Program-made: the position numbers and the translations under genes
Shown here: one piece after another, positions 26,930 to 40,350 of the stretch
How positions within the stretch are numbered: position 1 is the first letter of the stretch
Layout of the letters: each line of letters opens with the position of its first letter
Assembly (NCBI RefSeq): GCF_032062135.1
Contig: NC_092861.1
Location: 141,161,657 to 141,225,656 of the forward strand
Direction of reading: 5' to 3'
DNA from: Pyxicephalus adspersus
Taxonomy: Eukaryota > Chordata > Amphibia > Anura > Pyxicephalidae
Length of the DNA stretch: 64,000 nucleotides
Notes under the pieces: model-generated
What the model was told of the DNA's origin: nothing
The model's input: the letters and a program-made list of their open reading frames with translations, nothing else
The model's database searches: none

Positions 26930-27285
26930 TGGATACGGTGCTCTCCTAGTCCCTCATTGCAGAAAGGGGTAGGCAATGTCCCTTCTGCAATAAAACTACT
27001 TTCCTGGCTGATCACTGTCCTCTTCTGTTAAAAGAATACTTGGCACATCTTAGCTTCCCCTGCAGCTTTCGGGACTGAATGAACAGAGTTATGTCAGCCC
27101 AGCCAACTAAAATGTCCAAATATCAAACAGTAAAATAAAGAAGATGGCGGCACTGGAGACAGAACAGGGACAAGTAAATATAAAAAAAACCTGTGATTAG
27201 GCAAGTGAGGTTATTTTATTGCAGAAGGGACAGGACCTGCCTGACCCCATTTTTTATGGCTAGAGTTTAGTTCCACTTTAAGGAG
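26930..27285 (+). repeat. dispersed repeat family X, copy 2
   Basis: CATTGCAGAAAGGGG and TGTCCCTTCTGCAATAAAA at the left, AAGATGGCGGCACTGG in the middle, GTTATTTTATTGCAGAAGGG and TTTAGTTCCACTTTA at the right. This is the most complete copy. Confidence 0.65.
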
Positions 27286-28741
27286 AGGAATTGACCGCAA
27301 GGCCAAGAAGCTCTCCCTCCAAACTTCAGGGCATGCCCCAAAGGTTCCTCCACCCTCCAAAGTAAAACACAAAAAGTGACACAAACGATAATAAATTAAA
27401 ATGCTTGGTGCATAACTGGCTGCTTGTACTTATGAACACTACACTACAAACACTACACTACAATCACTCAATACTCATTCCTATATTATGTCTTTTGACT
27501 GGGCAAAGTATTCAAGCTAATCCCACTGAATGGCATTTATATTCAGAAAAAAATAAATTTGCTTATATAGGTCTAATATTATAAAAAAAATTACATATCT
27601 TCTTATAAAGCAACATGTGGTAACACATTTCTGAATAAACATTTACTCAAATATATAATAAAACACACAAATGCAAAATAAAGCTCTGGATATGAATCAA
27701 TGCAAGTGATAAATGCAAACATTCAATAGATTTTTGTATCATAACGATTTATGGTGACTCATGAAAAGATAAAGGTTTCAGACATTTCAGAAAATGTTCC
27801 ATAAATGATTTATTTGTTGGGAGTATTTATTACAATACAAGCTCAGATTGTATTTAAAAATACTATTCCAGCCATCAACAAACCAGTGATTATAGTAGTT
27901 TGTAACCCATCCATCTCTCTCTATTGATATCAATTGATTTTGTGATTTATTGGCAGTTATTTTCACATACATGTACAAGATTTACCTTGACTCTGAGTGA
28001 AGGTCATATCTAAATAAGGTGTAAGGGTAATGCTGCAGTGAAACATAAGACATAGTTTAACTCATTTATATAGAGCTGACATTCTCATGTTCAGTTCTTT
28101 ACAGAGAGGATTGAATGAGTCACATCATTCTCTACTTAGCGGAGTCTAAAGTCCATACATACTGGGTTCAGATTTGGCTGAAATTTAGATTATTTTGATT
28201 AAATATATTAAAAATAGAAAATGGGAGTGTCCCTCATTTGCCTTACTATGTTACTTTTTTCCGGAATAAAACGATAAAAATTAAAACCTTCAAAGCCAAA
28301 GAGCAAAATTAATCTCAAAATACACTAATACATTTCACATGAAATATACTTAACTACCCTTCTAGGTATATATTACAGATTTTGAGAATATATACAGATA
28401 TTGTCAGCTCAAATGCTTTACCATTGGGTAGCTTACAAATTCAATCCATAGTGTTGGATTGAATTTTTTACCCACATTGGGTTGTGTATAAACAACACTG
28501 GGGTTGTGTAAATCATCAAATTATCAACTATTTGATGCATTCCAGCTATTAAAAATGAATTATAGATTGTTGCCCGGGATGACGTGACCAAAACACATTT
28601 ACACTTGTACCATTGGTACAATGGCCAATGTTAAACACTTGTAAATATTAATTAAAATGTGTCCTTATGAAAAAATTCAGTTGGATTTGAGTTTCAAGTA
28701 CTAGATGTGAAGTGTGTTGTATTAAACATTGTCTTAAAGGA

Positions 28742-29016
28742 CAGTGGTCTCCAACCTTTTGGATGTTGCGGACAACTTAATTTAAAGACACTGGACCACG
28801 CATGCATGGGGAGAAGAAACTTTCCCAAGAATGACGTCATGATGCCAGAACCTGCCCAACACCCTGAGTCTGCGATGCATACGGGACACATGGTCCGTAC
28901 CTCTGGCCAGTGCACCCCCTGAAGCGGTGTTCTTCTTCTGACCCCGCTGGGAGGTGCACTGGCTAGAGCCGCAGACCACCAAAATTTTCTTGCAGACCAC
29001 AGGTTGGGCACCGCTG
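28742..29016. mobile_element. hAT-type MITE
   Basis: Termini CAGTGGTCTCCAACCTTTTG and ACAGGTTGGGCACCGCTG are inverted. Flanks TTAAAGGA and CTTTAGGA agree in 5 of 8. The centre contains GCATGCATGG and GACCACC motifs seen in related hAT MITEs. Confidence 0.7.
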
Positions 29017-32000
29017 CTTTAGGACACTCACGTTTTACAATGCACACCAGTCAAAGCAACACCAAGGTTCACTTTGCATGGTACTCTTTCTTTCTTTGCA
29101 TGGTACTTTGTTAGGTCACAGAAGAGTGTCTCTAAAAGGACCAGCTAGATGTTCGAGTTCCCAGTTTTCTTCTGCTTTCCTGAAGAAGCAACAAAACCAG
29201 CCAGTGGCCGGCCTGTACTAATAAAACTGAATCCCTAATTTCCACTAACTAAAAGATGTTGGTGAGTGACATGGGCAGTGACATCTGCTTGTAGAGGAGT
29301 GGAGTGGGAAAATCCCTGAAAATTAGCTTACCATTCTTGGAAATGCATGCATATGTACATTTTCAGACGTACCTGGATTTGCCCACTATTTATTGAAAAA
29401 TTTCCTTCGGCTATCTATTCTACAATTACACAATTCCGACATTTGATTCACTAGAATATACAATCGTGGCCCAGCCAATACCACAAGGCTGAAAACTCTG
29501 CTACAACAGACAGAAACAAGTGTATGATGAACTGTGTGATATTCAATTACTGAGGATGGTAGAGGAGCTATCTGTACAATGTAACGCTGTGTAATTTCAT
29601 GTGCCAGTGGGCGTCAGTCCAGTAACTGTAATAACTGTATTTATAGGACAGGTAGTACAACATATTTTCTCTGCTTCTATATATCTCCAGGAGAGAGGAA
29701 ATCATTTATGTATGGGAATGCATGGATATTACCAGTTCTATTTAGAAATACATGTCCAGTGTAAAGCTGATCTTCATGACAAAACAACACTTGTCCATTT
29801 CCTTGCACCTAATTTATATTTTTGATTACAAAAAATCCCTGGTCTTTTTACTTCTGCTCTGATATGTATGAGGGTCTGGCTTTCAAAGCACATATGACAT
29901 TCCATCAACACGAAAAAAAAAAGTTTATCACAGAAGCCTTTAGGATTCACGTAAAGAGAGGAGTGATCACCAGGTGGGTTGTACCAGCAAAAAAGGGAAA
30001 ACAGTTGCTACCATTGGTAATCACTAATGGAAGAGGCACCACGGATGATCCGGTAGCACTGGACTCTGTTAAATTGTTCTGGATTTACAGGCTTTTGTAA
30101 AAGAAAAAAAAAAAAGAAACAGATTGTGTATGTGCAGTTTGCGTATTTGTGTGTAGGTGGTGGTAGTGATGGGGATGTGGGGTCGCACTTTGTACCTTAT
30201 AATAAGCATGTGTACAAGTGTGTCAATTTCTATGAATAGCTTGTAATTATCCCACTTTGTAATTATTCTGTTGCATATTAAGTATGCTTTGCTGTTCCTT
30301 TCAATTTAAATCTTTCAGTAATTAGTTTAAAACAAAAGACTCATAAATGACTATCATACATTCAGTGATCTGAAAAAGTAAGTACACATCATGATAAGTG
30401 TCTAGTTTTTGGGTGTATTTAAACAAGCCAATATGAGTTCCTCTTCCCTACAATGCCTACATATGAAGCCGGGATATTTCAACAAAGGACACATAAATAT
30501 GTATTGGTGTATTCATGCTCATAAATTTATTACAAAAATGCTGATTTGATGTATGAAAAAAAAACAAGTCCTGCCACCCAGTACATTTAACACCACTTTA
30601 AATCATTTAAATTAGAATCAGGTATTCAGATTAGGTGCCAATAAAAACCTTCCTGAGGAACAGGATGGTGGAATATTCTAATAATTCTAACCTTTAGATA
30701 TCCAAGGTCCGATGTTCTCTTCTCGCTGGCAAAGGGATTTTACAGAATTGACTAATTATTTAAAATCAAAGACCCCACTGTAAGGAAATTATTCTATAAG
30801 TGTTATAGAAGTTTTTGCTAATTTGTCCAGGACTGGCCAGTACATAAAATAAACCCAAGAACTGTTTGATGCTAAACAAAGCTCCCATAACCCCAACATA
30901 TAATCACCAGATCTGCATGACTATCCCTAAGCTGATGGTGTTTTATAGGCCCCCTTTGGGTTTCTCTTAGATAACAAATAGAAGTATTTTACAAGATGAC
31001 AAATATCCATTTGATATAAGTATACCCAACTCATATATCAAAGCTTGAATGAACAATGGTACGTTGGTATCAGCTCCTAATTAAATCCATTGTTTGCTCT
31101 TTCTTTGTTCTATTATTTGGAAAAGGGACTTCTCTATCTTCAGAAATATGAAAGTCAATCAGATTTTGTATAGTCACCATAAATGCTGTACATTTGAAAT
31201 AGACTCCTCATATATCTGTAGACTCATGATAAGGAAATTGATGATTTTGGGCTTTTGGTTCCAAGTGCAGACGCAGCTAATTCTGATATAGCTCATAATT
31301 TTTCTTCAGCACCTAGAAAGATGCAGCAACTATGGTAGTGGTTTGTCATTTTATAATACTTCCTTTAACTTGTTTCTTGGGGTGTTTTATGGACCTTAGC
31401 AGGAATTTGTAGGGTTTTTGTACTTATTATACAGTATGTAGTCCATGGATGCAGAAATCCACATACAATAGTACATCCGAAAATATCACTAAGTATGAAG
31501 AAAGGTGCAAACATTTAGGTTCTTCCACCATAAAGAAAAATTCTTTAGCTCTTTTATCAGCAAAGAAAATTGAGTTTGGGTGTGTGAATTATGTTCTGCA
31601 TTATAATGATCATATTATTATGATTACATGAAGTATTGCATAAACGTATTTCATAATTACAATTTTGCAGGTTTAGCTCTAGGTTTCTTTTCCCATATTT
31701 CTTAGCTTTTCTTAACTACTTTACATGAACAACCCTGTTTTGTACGATTTGTTTCACTATCACACATTGAACACCAGGATCTCTTCTTAATTTTATACAC
31801 TTTCTTTTAAATTTACTCATTATTATAAAGTCAGACAAGAACACACCTTATTGTAGTCTCTAATGTATTCATGTACTAATGTATCATCCCCAAATGGTAA
31901 CTTCCTATTGATACAATTTTGTATATGTTGGCTTCCTCTCGATTCATTCACTTATATGCATTAGGTTTGAGCCTATGATGGTACAAATGATGTTTTCTCA

Positions 32001-32337
32001 TGATGTTTTCATCAAACTCAGTGTGATCTGTAGGCACTGATCCAAAACTATTACAATCTATAAAAGCAAGGCAAGGTGGCTGATCTAAAAGACAGAAAGG
32101 CAGAGACCCTTTTAGTAGATATGTCAGACTCCTCGTCCAATGTTATGTTATTGTACCAGGACATCACATAGGTTTTTATCTTACTTTTTACTTTTATAGG
32201 AAGCTAAAAAATTACTAGTTATGAAAGGTAATACATTGACTAAGCTAAGTTAAACTTTGCTTGCATAATGAAAATTCACACACAGGGCGATGTGAATAGG
32301 CAAAGTAGTAAAGACCCTAACTGGGCAGTGATATATT

Positions 32338-32553
32338 GGACATGACTTATCAAAGCTTTCCAAGGCTGGAGAGGATACACTTTCATCAGTGAAGCTGGGT
32401 TATCCAGCAAACCAGGAATGGATCTGGTCCAGTACTGAAACCATTTGTTAACAAATGGAAAGTAAGAAATCTTTTCCAGGTTTGCTGGATCACCCAGCTT
32501 CACTGATGAAAGTATATTCTTTCCAGAATTGGAGAGCTTTAATAAATCGGGCG
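32338..32553. mobile_element. palindromic MITE, copy 3
   Basis: The arms carry CACTTTCATCAGTGAAGC and GCTTCACTGATGAAAGT with CCAGCAAACCAGG / CCAGGTTTGCTGG. The terminal bases (GGACATGACTTATC) have drifted. Confidence 0.8.
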
Positions 32554-33379
32554 GAATGTACACTCTTTAATTGTTATATAAATATTCCTTTAGTAAATTA
32601 CCAACAGCATTTGGTAATGACGTAATTCTTTGGAGCATTGCACAGCATAGAGGTTGTACAAATATCTAGGGGACCCAACCGTCCTGATAAAATTATGCCC
32701 CAAGACCCCAATAAGCCTAATCTGGTTTTACTGCCTGTTATCTAGGTCCATGAATTGGATAGTAAAGTATGTAACTTTTCTAGTAAAATATCGTTATGTC
32801 ATTTTCTCTAGAAGCTTCAGAAAATAAAATAATTTTTCACAAGGGGAGCCAGGATTACCCAAGTAAAACACAAAAACATATGATGAGTGAAAGTGTGAAA
32901 TTCTCACTATGGCACTATAATAAATTGGCCTTAAGTGAATAGGAACCTTGTTTTAAAATCACGCCATTACCCTCTCTAGGCGGCTCAGCCTTCTTGGAGG
33001 AGGACACTGCAATGTACACAGGTTTGCATTATACTTGGCATGGCAGGCGAAGGCAATGTGTAATGGCACCATATTTTCCTGGCTTCAGATGTTTGCATTA
33101 TACATGACCCATAGATTGGCGGGATATAACATGACCGGTGAAATATTTATCTGAGGGTACGAGTACACCATTATATATTTATAGATACCAAAGGCTGACT
33201 ATGTATTTACTGATAGCAGAGGCTGACTCGATCTTGAAAATAAAAGTCCTGCCCAGGAAAAAACTCTCTGACATGCTCGCCATGACCTTTATTAAACAGA
33301 AACTCTTCTGCTGTATGGCTCTACATCATTTTTTTCTATGTAACATATTTGTTTCAGAGCAGTAGAGAAAATACATTTA

Positions 33380-33640
33380 AAGTGTATGTAAACTTTACCA
33401 AAGAGCCTAAAGCAGACAAAACGTAAAAAATTGTGAGCTGGCAGGTTCTTTATTGCAGATATCCCTTCTGCAATAAAATTTAAATTTTTAGCAATTATGT
33501 GAAAAAATACACCTAATCTTGTTTCATTGCCGGTGCCAGCATCTTTACTTGGTCCTATTTCAGGTTTGGGATCTTCAGCCATCTTGATTGACCAGGTTGG
33601 AATGATGTAATTCTCATCACAATGCACAGTGAAGTATTGT
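33380..33640 (-). repeat. dispersed repeat family X, copy 3
   Basis: The reverse complement has TCAATCAAGATGGCTGAAG and TTTTATTGCAGAAGGGATA in the family order. Confidence 0.6.
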
Positions 33641-33659
33641 AAAAGGGACATAGCATATA

Positions 33660-34195
33660 GGGATGAGCGAGAATGCCTCTGTCATTCTCATGAAAATTTC
33701 CTCGAATTTCCGATGGGTCCGGGAAATTTCAGCGGATCGATTTCGTGGACCCATCGGAAGATCGAGGAAATCATTACAGGAGGAGTACCATGGCTGCATT
33801 CATGAATTGCCCTCATTTACCTTCTAGTGCCCGGCGATTGCGCACAGGATGATTCCTACGGCTGCATTCATTCATGATGAGTACAGCAACGGGACTCCTG
33901 TGCTCTTACATAGAGAGTCTCTATCCAAGAACACATACTACAGGGCTGCAAGAGCTGTCAGCTCTGCTCCCCTGATTGCTCTTGCAGGTCCCATAAAATT
34001 TGATCTCGACGGCTGAATTTACACAGGCCGTTCTCGCTTACATTGTGGGGAATCGGGCGAGAATGGCCCGATTCACCACAGGATCGAATTTTAAAATGTT
34101 GCTCGCTAATGGCATAAAACCCAAAAATGTATTTTTGTTACTCCCATCTTTTAAACTCTGTAACCGAATGGTGGCAGATAATAATGCGGGATCCC
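33660..34195. mobile_element. possible DNA-transposon-derived element with internal hairpin
   Basis: It starts GGGATGAGCGAGAATG next to TA and ends GCGGGATCCC next to TA. The inverted ends are very short. It is more GC-rich than its surroundings and repeats CTGCATTCAT and CGAGAATGGCC-like words. It carries the hairpin at 33696-33771. Confidence 0.35.
33696..33771. repeat. 25-bp inverted repeat (hairpin)
   Basis: Arm ATTTCCTCGAATTTCCGATG plus GGTCC (33696-33720) pairs with 33747-33771 in 23 of 25 positions, around a 26-nt loop. Confidence 0.9.
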
Positions 34196-35010
34196 TAATT
34201 GTTTAGCCCTCAATTTTCTATACTATAATGCATGCGTAAGTTGCTAAAAGGATTGTGTTTATTCATGTGATTATAATTTAAATCTCTCTTTGGCTCTTAT
34301 TGCTAAACATTACAATCAGTATAACTTAATGAATTGAGTCTACTGTCTATTCTAGCTTTGTAAAATGACTGGTGGAAAAGCAGCTGGGCAAAGAAAGACT
34401 GAAAGCTAGATAGGCTGCATGAAGCTAAAAGCATTCGTTGAACAATTAAAAACTGATGAAAGACAGCTCACAAGGAGCTGCTGTGAAATGAACTCTGGTT
34501 TGGAAGCCCTCTGATGATAACATATACAGGAAACATCTCCCCTTATCCCCCGGTACCCAGCACTGTGCTGAGTATAATACCAGAAGTGTTTAGGACTGAA
34601 GAGAAAGAGAAATTTTCCCAGCAAAGACAGAAATAAAAAACATTAATGGTTTTAGGATAGGGCAAACTGGGAAATTGTCTAGGGTCCCATGATAGCATGG
34701 GGTGCAGAGAGCTGGAATTTTGGGTGTCCACTTCTTGTCCAGTGTCCCATTTTGTCTACAAAAATACAGCATGTCCATTTTTTGGTTAAGGACAATTTTG
34801 GACAATGGGGAGCACTCCAATTCACCATTAAAAGCCTGAATTGCGTATATCATGACAGTCCAATGGCCTGCTGCACCATAGTATGGTCATCTACACCAGT
34901 GACTTGTGTATCCAATATCTGGGACTCCATGCTTGAAAATGGTGATGACAGCACTTTATTTGAATACATAGTTGCCCTTTGAATCCAATCTAATATTACA
35001 AAATTGGTGT

Positions 35011-35226
35011 GAGCCTGATTTATTAAAGCTCTCCAAGGCTGGAGAGGATACACTTTCATCAGTGAAACTGGGTGATCCAGCAAACCTGGAATGGGTCTGG
35101 TCCAGAATTCAAAACACTGCTAGCAAATGAATTTGAAGAAATCCATTCTAGGTGTGCAGGATCACCCAGCTTTACTGATGTAAGTGTATCCTCTTCAGCC
35201 TTGGATAGCTTTAATAAATCAGGGCC
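35011..35226. mobile_element. palindromic MITE, copy 4
   Basis: Ends GAGCCTGATTTATTAAAG and TTTAATAAATCAGGGCC, with internal CTCTCCAAGGCTGGAGAGG and its partner near 35190-35210. Confidence 0.85.
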
Positions 35227-36069
35227 ATTGTGTTCTGATGCTTTAAAAAAAATATTTGCAATTGCATTTTTAGATATAAAGCTCTAACATCCCTGTACAT
35301 TATAAAAACACCTAATGGATGAGGAAAAGATGTATTTCAAGCCCCTAGTGTATTACTTCTTCTTACTGTCCACCCCTTAAAATATTAGCTTTTCTTTAAG
35401 AATGGCCCATGCTTGGCTGATTTCTTGCTGAAAAGGTTCAGTGAAGGTCATGCAATAGAGAATCTGTCACAGGTAAGGTAAGTGATCTATATAATAGAAG
35501 GGCAGCAATTCTTCTCTTTCTTTTTCTCCTTAAAAAAAAATGATTCATAAAGTAAAGAAAACCAAAATGAAAAATCCCCCCCCACTACTAGGTAACATGA
35601 TTTACTGAGTTCAACACACTAATGGTCACTACGCACATTTATTGATTTCTTATTAAATGTAAAACTCTGTAATGCATATTACTTCTTTTGGAATACTGTA
35701 TGAAGAGAATAAAAACCTCTACATATGTAATTTATGATATATATGATCCAGGTGAGTTTAAATGCTAGAATAAAGAACCTTTTTCCACTGTATTGTGGTG
35801 TGTTACTGTGCAGAATTTCTGTGTGTTAATATATAATAAAGGAAAGGTAAAAAGGATCTTTTACCTTCTATTTAAAATAATCACTCATATGCTACCTTTG
35901 TTCTGGAAATTCAAAGCAATAGAAAAATACTGTTTTGCTTGCCCAGTCCTGCATTGCCACCCGTGGGATGTCTCTTACTGCTTCTGCAAGATCCTACACA
36001 TAAGCTAAAGATATGAGAAGATACGTATAAGGGAGGATACAATCACCTTGTATAAATATATGAACTGTA

Positions 36070-36485
36070 CATATAGAGAACTCTCTTAGGACAAGAAAAG
36101 AAAAGAAATTTAATCTCCGGATAAGGAAGGGATTCTTCACTGTAAGGTCTGTGAAAATGTGGAATCGGCTCCCTCAGGAAGTAGTTTCAGCAACTACTAT
36201 AGATTGCATTAAGAAAAAACTGGATGATTTCTAGAAGCACAGAATATAACTGGGGATTAAAGCTTTAAAGTAAAGATAACAGAGACTTCTAATCCAGGGA
36301 ACATACGATTGCCTCATGGAATCAGGAAGGATTTTTTTCCCCTGTCTGAGCAAATTGTACCCGGGTTTTTTTTTGCCTTCCTCTGGACCAACTATGTCTA
36401 TAGGGTTTTATATCTGGGACATGTTTATTTCCCTAATAATTCAACTTGATGGACTTATGTCTTTTTTTTCAACCTAACTATGAAA
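36070..36485 (+). pseudogene. CR1-type LINE 3' end (C-terminal codons plus 3' UTR)
   Basis: Codons 36103-36234 are open and read GFFTVRSVKMWNRLPQEVVS followed by ATTIDCIKKKLDDF and TAG. This resembles the C-terminus of CR1/Jockey ORF2 (FFSxRVVxxWNxLPxEVVxA, then SVNxFKxxLD). The following 3' UTR ends with TGATGGACTTATGTC, a T-rich run and CAACCTAACTATG. Confidence 0.72.
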
Positions 36486-36528
36486 TCACGCTCTTACTGC
36501 TTTTTGGGACATTTGACATGTATTTTTA

Positions 36529-36572
36529 TGTATATAAATAAATATATATATATATATAATATATATATATAT
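36529..36572. repeat. imperfect (TA)n microsatellite
   Basis: A TA run broken by AAATA and AAT interruptions, just after the CR1 fragment. Confidence 0.85.
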
Positions 36573-39234
36573 GTGATTTTGGAAGAGATGCCTAAAAGAA
36601 AATCCCTCTTTTTTGGGACACAAGAAAAAAAAATAACATGTGTTTTACCTACTCCTTATTCTATCCAAAATAAAGCAAGGTATATAAGGTACAATCATTA
36701 TTATATATCTCCTGGAAGAACTGCTTTTGTTGCAACCCTATTCTCTATTGCACTGAAAAGGTTAAATAGGAACCCAAGAACAGTAATATCTATTTATTTC
36801 ATATGATTCCTAAATGCCATATTATAAAACAAAGCAGATATATGATTGTAGATATCAGAATAGTAAGAACGGTCATGGAACAATACATAGTGTCTCCTCT
36901 ATACATTGGCTGTTCGCCCCACCGGCTGAGATTTCAACCTTGACCCTGCTGAGTCAATGACAGGTCAATCCATAATGGAATATTACAGAACTGACCTAAA
37001 TAGAAGCTCCGCTGGATTTAGTGTTGTACGCTGGTGATTGGGGTAAAGTGGGTATTGTTATTTCTTGCCACTCCACTTAGAAGATCATGCGTTTCTTTTG
37101 ATTGCATTGCTAGCTTGTATTGATTTTTTTTTATCCACATGAAAAAAATTAGCTTCCACTAAGAGTAACAGGGAATCCAGCACTAACACAAACTATAGAG
37201 AAAAACAGAATATAATAAAGCAACAGAACATTAAAATACAAAATAAAAAGAATGCTGGAGAAAAGAAAACAGCTTGAAATGATCAATCAGTCAAGAGCAC
37301 TTTGTTAAGTGGTAACCACTCTAGGAACTCCAAATAAATATTGTGCAGATCAGAAAAAGAACAACAGCCACAATGGAGGAAATGTCATGTAAAGGCGTAC
37401 TCGAACAAACAAGCATGAAGCTCACATATGTGATCTGGGTAATTTGTAATTTGTTTAGCCGGTCCGGTGTTTCAGGCAACCCTTCCAAAAAAACACATCC
37501 AGGTCATTGACCTTATTTATCTGAATCCAAGTTAAGGAGCAACCTAATCAAGAACCCATCCCTTGAGAATAATTGGGCTATTGAGGAACAACCATACACA
37601 CGTACATACAACCATATACAGTATGTCTTCCATTCCTATGCACTGTCCCCTCTCAATGAGCAAACAGCTAGCAATGACAGACAGCAATCATATTATTATC
37701 TTATATCTATAAAGAACCAACATATTATCCAGATCTGTATAAAAATGCAATTACAAACTACAAATACAAAAGATAAAATTACCTTCTACCCATGTGCAGT
37801 TTGTATATTAATATCCCTCTCGCTGAGGGTATATTATTTATTGTCCTTCCTAGCAGACACTGTGCATAGCTGATGGCTCTCTACTGACAGTTTGGTTCCC
37901 CACTGACAATGAGGAACCAGGCCTGTGCTATTATATTTTATTGTAAGTGAAAGGCCAGACACTAGCTTGTTTTAAAGGGAATTTTATATGTTGGTCATAT
38001 GCCATAATCATGCCACTACAGGGCATTTGCACTGAATGTACCTCTATAGTAGCCTACACAAAATATGGTAGTGCATTGCAATATAGATTCATTGCCTTAA
38101 TTTGTTGTCATGCCAAACAGAATCAATGGCTGAAGGAAAATGGTTGATGGTTAAGAAAAATGAATGGGATGTGGCAGCAGTGAGGGTGAGCACAGAGCTG
38201 GCTTCAGGTCCTTGTGTTGGTATAATGTGCATGTTACTACACAAATTACAACAATGCTTAGTACTGCAGCACGCATGCATTAGTGCACCACGGGGCCATT
38301 TATTCTATTTGGTTTCCAAACACAATAGTGAACTACCATGTGTTGTGGTGCATTGTAATGCCAAAAAGGGTCCAGTTTTAGGAATCCCGGGATGCAGTAC
38401 TCATGATAGGGTGCATACACTAATGCACAGCAGTACACAAAAGAGTTGTGAAGACATCTCCAGTGACTTCTGTATGGATTCTGGGATATGTGAGAGTTCC
38501 AGTGAGCTGTCAGTTGCCATCTGCCATAGAGTCAGGGCATCAAACGTTCATAAGTCGTACAACTTGCTGAGAGCTGTTTATAAATAGTCAAAGAAATGCA
38601 GCCTCAGCTGCTCTAAATAAAAACACGTTAAATGTTTAGAACAATGCTGAACAGATTGTATAGTTTTATGCTACTGAACATTTTTTCATGACTACTCCAG
38701 ATTTAGCGAACACTTCTTACCTAATGTCATCGAATTCAGAAGTATGGCAGCGTGGGCATTAATAATGCATTTGGCTTCAATATGTCAAACATCTTCAAGC
38801 TGACAGGAAGCAGAAAAGAGAACCTTACTCTTGTAATTAAACACAAAGCAAGGTAGTGGCAGAAGGAGAACACGGGCATATATTCTGGGTGCCTCAGCAG
38901 AACAGGCCAGCTGTACCTAGATATGCCTGGGCTGGTTATATAATAGAACCACTGTGCTATGCTGGGACTACACGGCACCAGATATATTGGGCACCTATGT
39001 TCTGTCCTTGCCATTTTACCGATAAACTTAGAGAGTTGTTCTTATACAGATCAAACCCCTAAAAGTTTTCTGTCTAAAAACTTGCATAATGATATAGGTT
39101 TTTCTGTTTACTGAAATTGCACACTCTAATTTTACTGCACACTGTGAACCTATCAAAATGTGCATTAGTAGCTGCCGCAAGTCAGATAGAGCCAACCCTT
39201 TTCCTGGCTGGAGGACGTCCAGCATCATCTAGAC

Positions 39235-39765
39235 CAGAGGTAGACAAACTCCAGCCTTTAGGCCGGATACAGCCTAGCCAGTATTCCAGTCCGGCCTAAT
39301 GCCCCCCTAGGTATTTATTGTTGGATCGGGCCTAATTGAATTGTTGTGTTATCCCGAGTTCCCACAATATCATCGAGTTCCCGCACAGTAACCCCAATTA
39401 CTATGCTTAAAGAGCAGAAGCAACGCGCAGCTACCAGTCTCCGGAAGGTTGACTTCGAACATTGTGTCTTCAACCCCAAATGGACTGACAAATTATTCTT
39501 CGTCCGCCACTGCAACAAAGCCCTGTGTTTAGTGTGCAACGACATCAACAGCACTTTCAAGCGGTCAAATCTCAAGGCTCATTTCAATGCCAAGCACGCG
39601 CACACGTACAGAGACTGCACCGCAGATGAGCGGAAGACTAAGGCTTCTCGCTTGCAGTCATGGTTGGAAAAAAAACATTTATTGGACACCTTGTTTCTTC
39701 TGGCCTAGTGTGCCTTCTTAACCTCCTGAAATGGCCTAGTAGTCCAAAAAGTTTGCCGACCCCTG
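39235..39765 (+). mobile_element. internally deleted hAT transposon with perfect 8-bp TSD
   Basis: The element starts CAGAGGTAGACAAACTCC and ends AGTTTGCCGACCCCTG, so its termini form inverted repeats of the CAGRGGTMGRCAAACT type. It is flanked on both sides by the exact 8-bp duplication ATCTAGAC (39227-39234 and 39766-39773), diagnostic of hAT transposition. It is 531 bp, far too short for a full hAT transposase, and keeps only the N-terminal reading frame described separately. Confidence 0.88.
39403..39708 (+). CDS. truncated hAT transposase N-terminus with BED-like zinc finger
   Basis: An ATG-started frame of 101 codons fills most of the 531-bp hAT element. It contains NPKWTDKLFFVRHCNKALCLVC, then a K/N-rich stretch and LKAHFNAKHAHTY. 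The cysteine pair C-x2-C and the histidine pair H-x4-H give a BED-type zinc finger, the DNA-binding module at the start of hAT transposases and of domesticated relatives (GTF2IRD2, ZBED and FAM200 groups). The frame ends at TAG soon after the finger, with no RNase-H-like catalytic core. It could encode a small DNA-binding protein, or be a relic kept open because the insertion is young. The same frame is open upstream to about 39346 but has no earlier ATG. No promoter is visible; it lies antisense in a KCNH1 intron. Confidence 0.6.
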   Translation: MLKEQKQRAATSLRKVDFEHCVFNPKWTDKLFFVRHCNKALCLVCNDINSTFKRSNLKAHFNAKHAHTYRDCTADERKTKASRLQSWLEKKHLLDTLFLLA

Positions 39766-40139
39766 ATCTAGACCTTTTCTTCCCTGGTCTGCTCCATTAA
39801 TTCATAGGATTCCAGTTCTTTCAAACACAGAGGCTGAGAAACAAATGTTGACATTACTAAAGCTTCCTTTGTTCAGGTCGCTATGTATAGTGGCCTTCTC
39901 ACCTGATATTATCTACCTACATTGCATAGGAAAGCATAAAGCCCTGGTGATGATGCCACCAATTCTAAAATATGGTATAAAATTCAAATTTATCCTCTGC
40001 TTCTCCTGAACAATGATTCAGTATCTGTGCCAAACTCACTAGAACATCTTTAAAAGGGTCCAAATAATCCTGATCGATTGTTATTGTTTTTTTATAGAAA
40101 GTGCAGAAACTGTATAGCAAATTAGGTAATTTTCTAAGG

Positions 40140-40350
40140 CAGCCTTTCCCAACTTTTTTCCCTAGGGAACCCTTTTCAGGTGTGGAGGAACCCCTGCTAT
40201 TATCCAGTAGTCCATCCATGATAAATGCTATTTGCTTGGTTTGCCAGTAGGACGAATGTCCCCCAACTGAAGTGGTCAGAATGCCAAAGAACCTTTGGCA
40301 AGGTCTGGATGAACCCTAGGTATCCATTAGAGCCCTGTTAAGAATGGCTA
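40140..40350. mobile_element. hAT-type MITE fragment, 3' end unclear
   Basis: The left end CAGCCTTTCCCAACTT followed by CCTAGGGAACCC is hAT-like. The interior AAGAACCTTTGGCAAGG and GAACCCTAGG fits the family. No clear right terminus or target duplication was found. Confidence 0.5.

Noticed and set aside
38102..38587. 161-codon ORF
   Set aside because: No domain, no conserved motif and no splice context. It lies in a stretch that resembles dispersed repeat sequence (TGCATTGCA-type words, as at 42220-42600).
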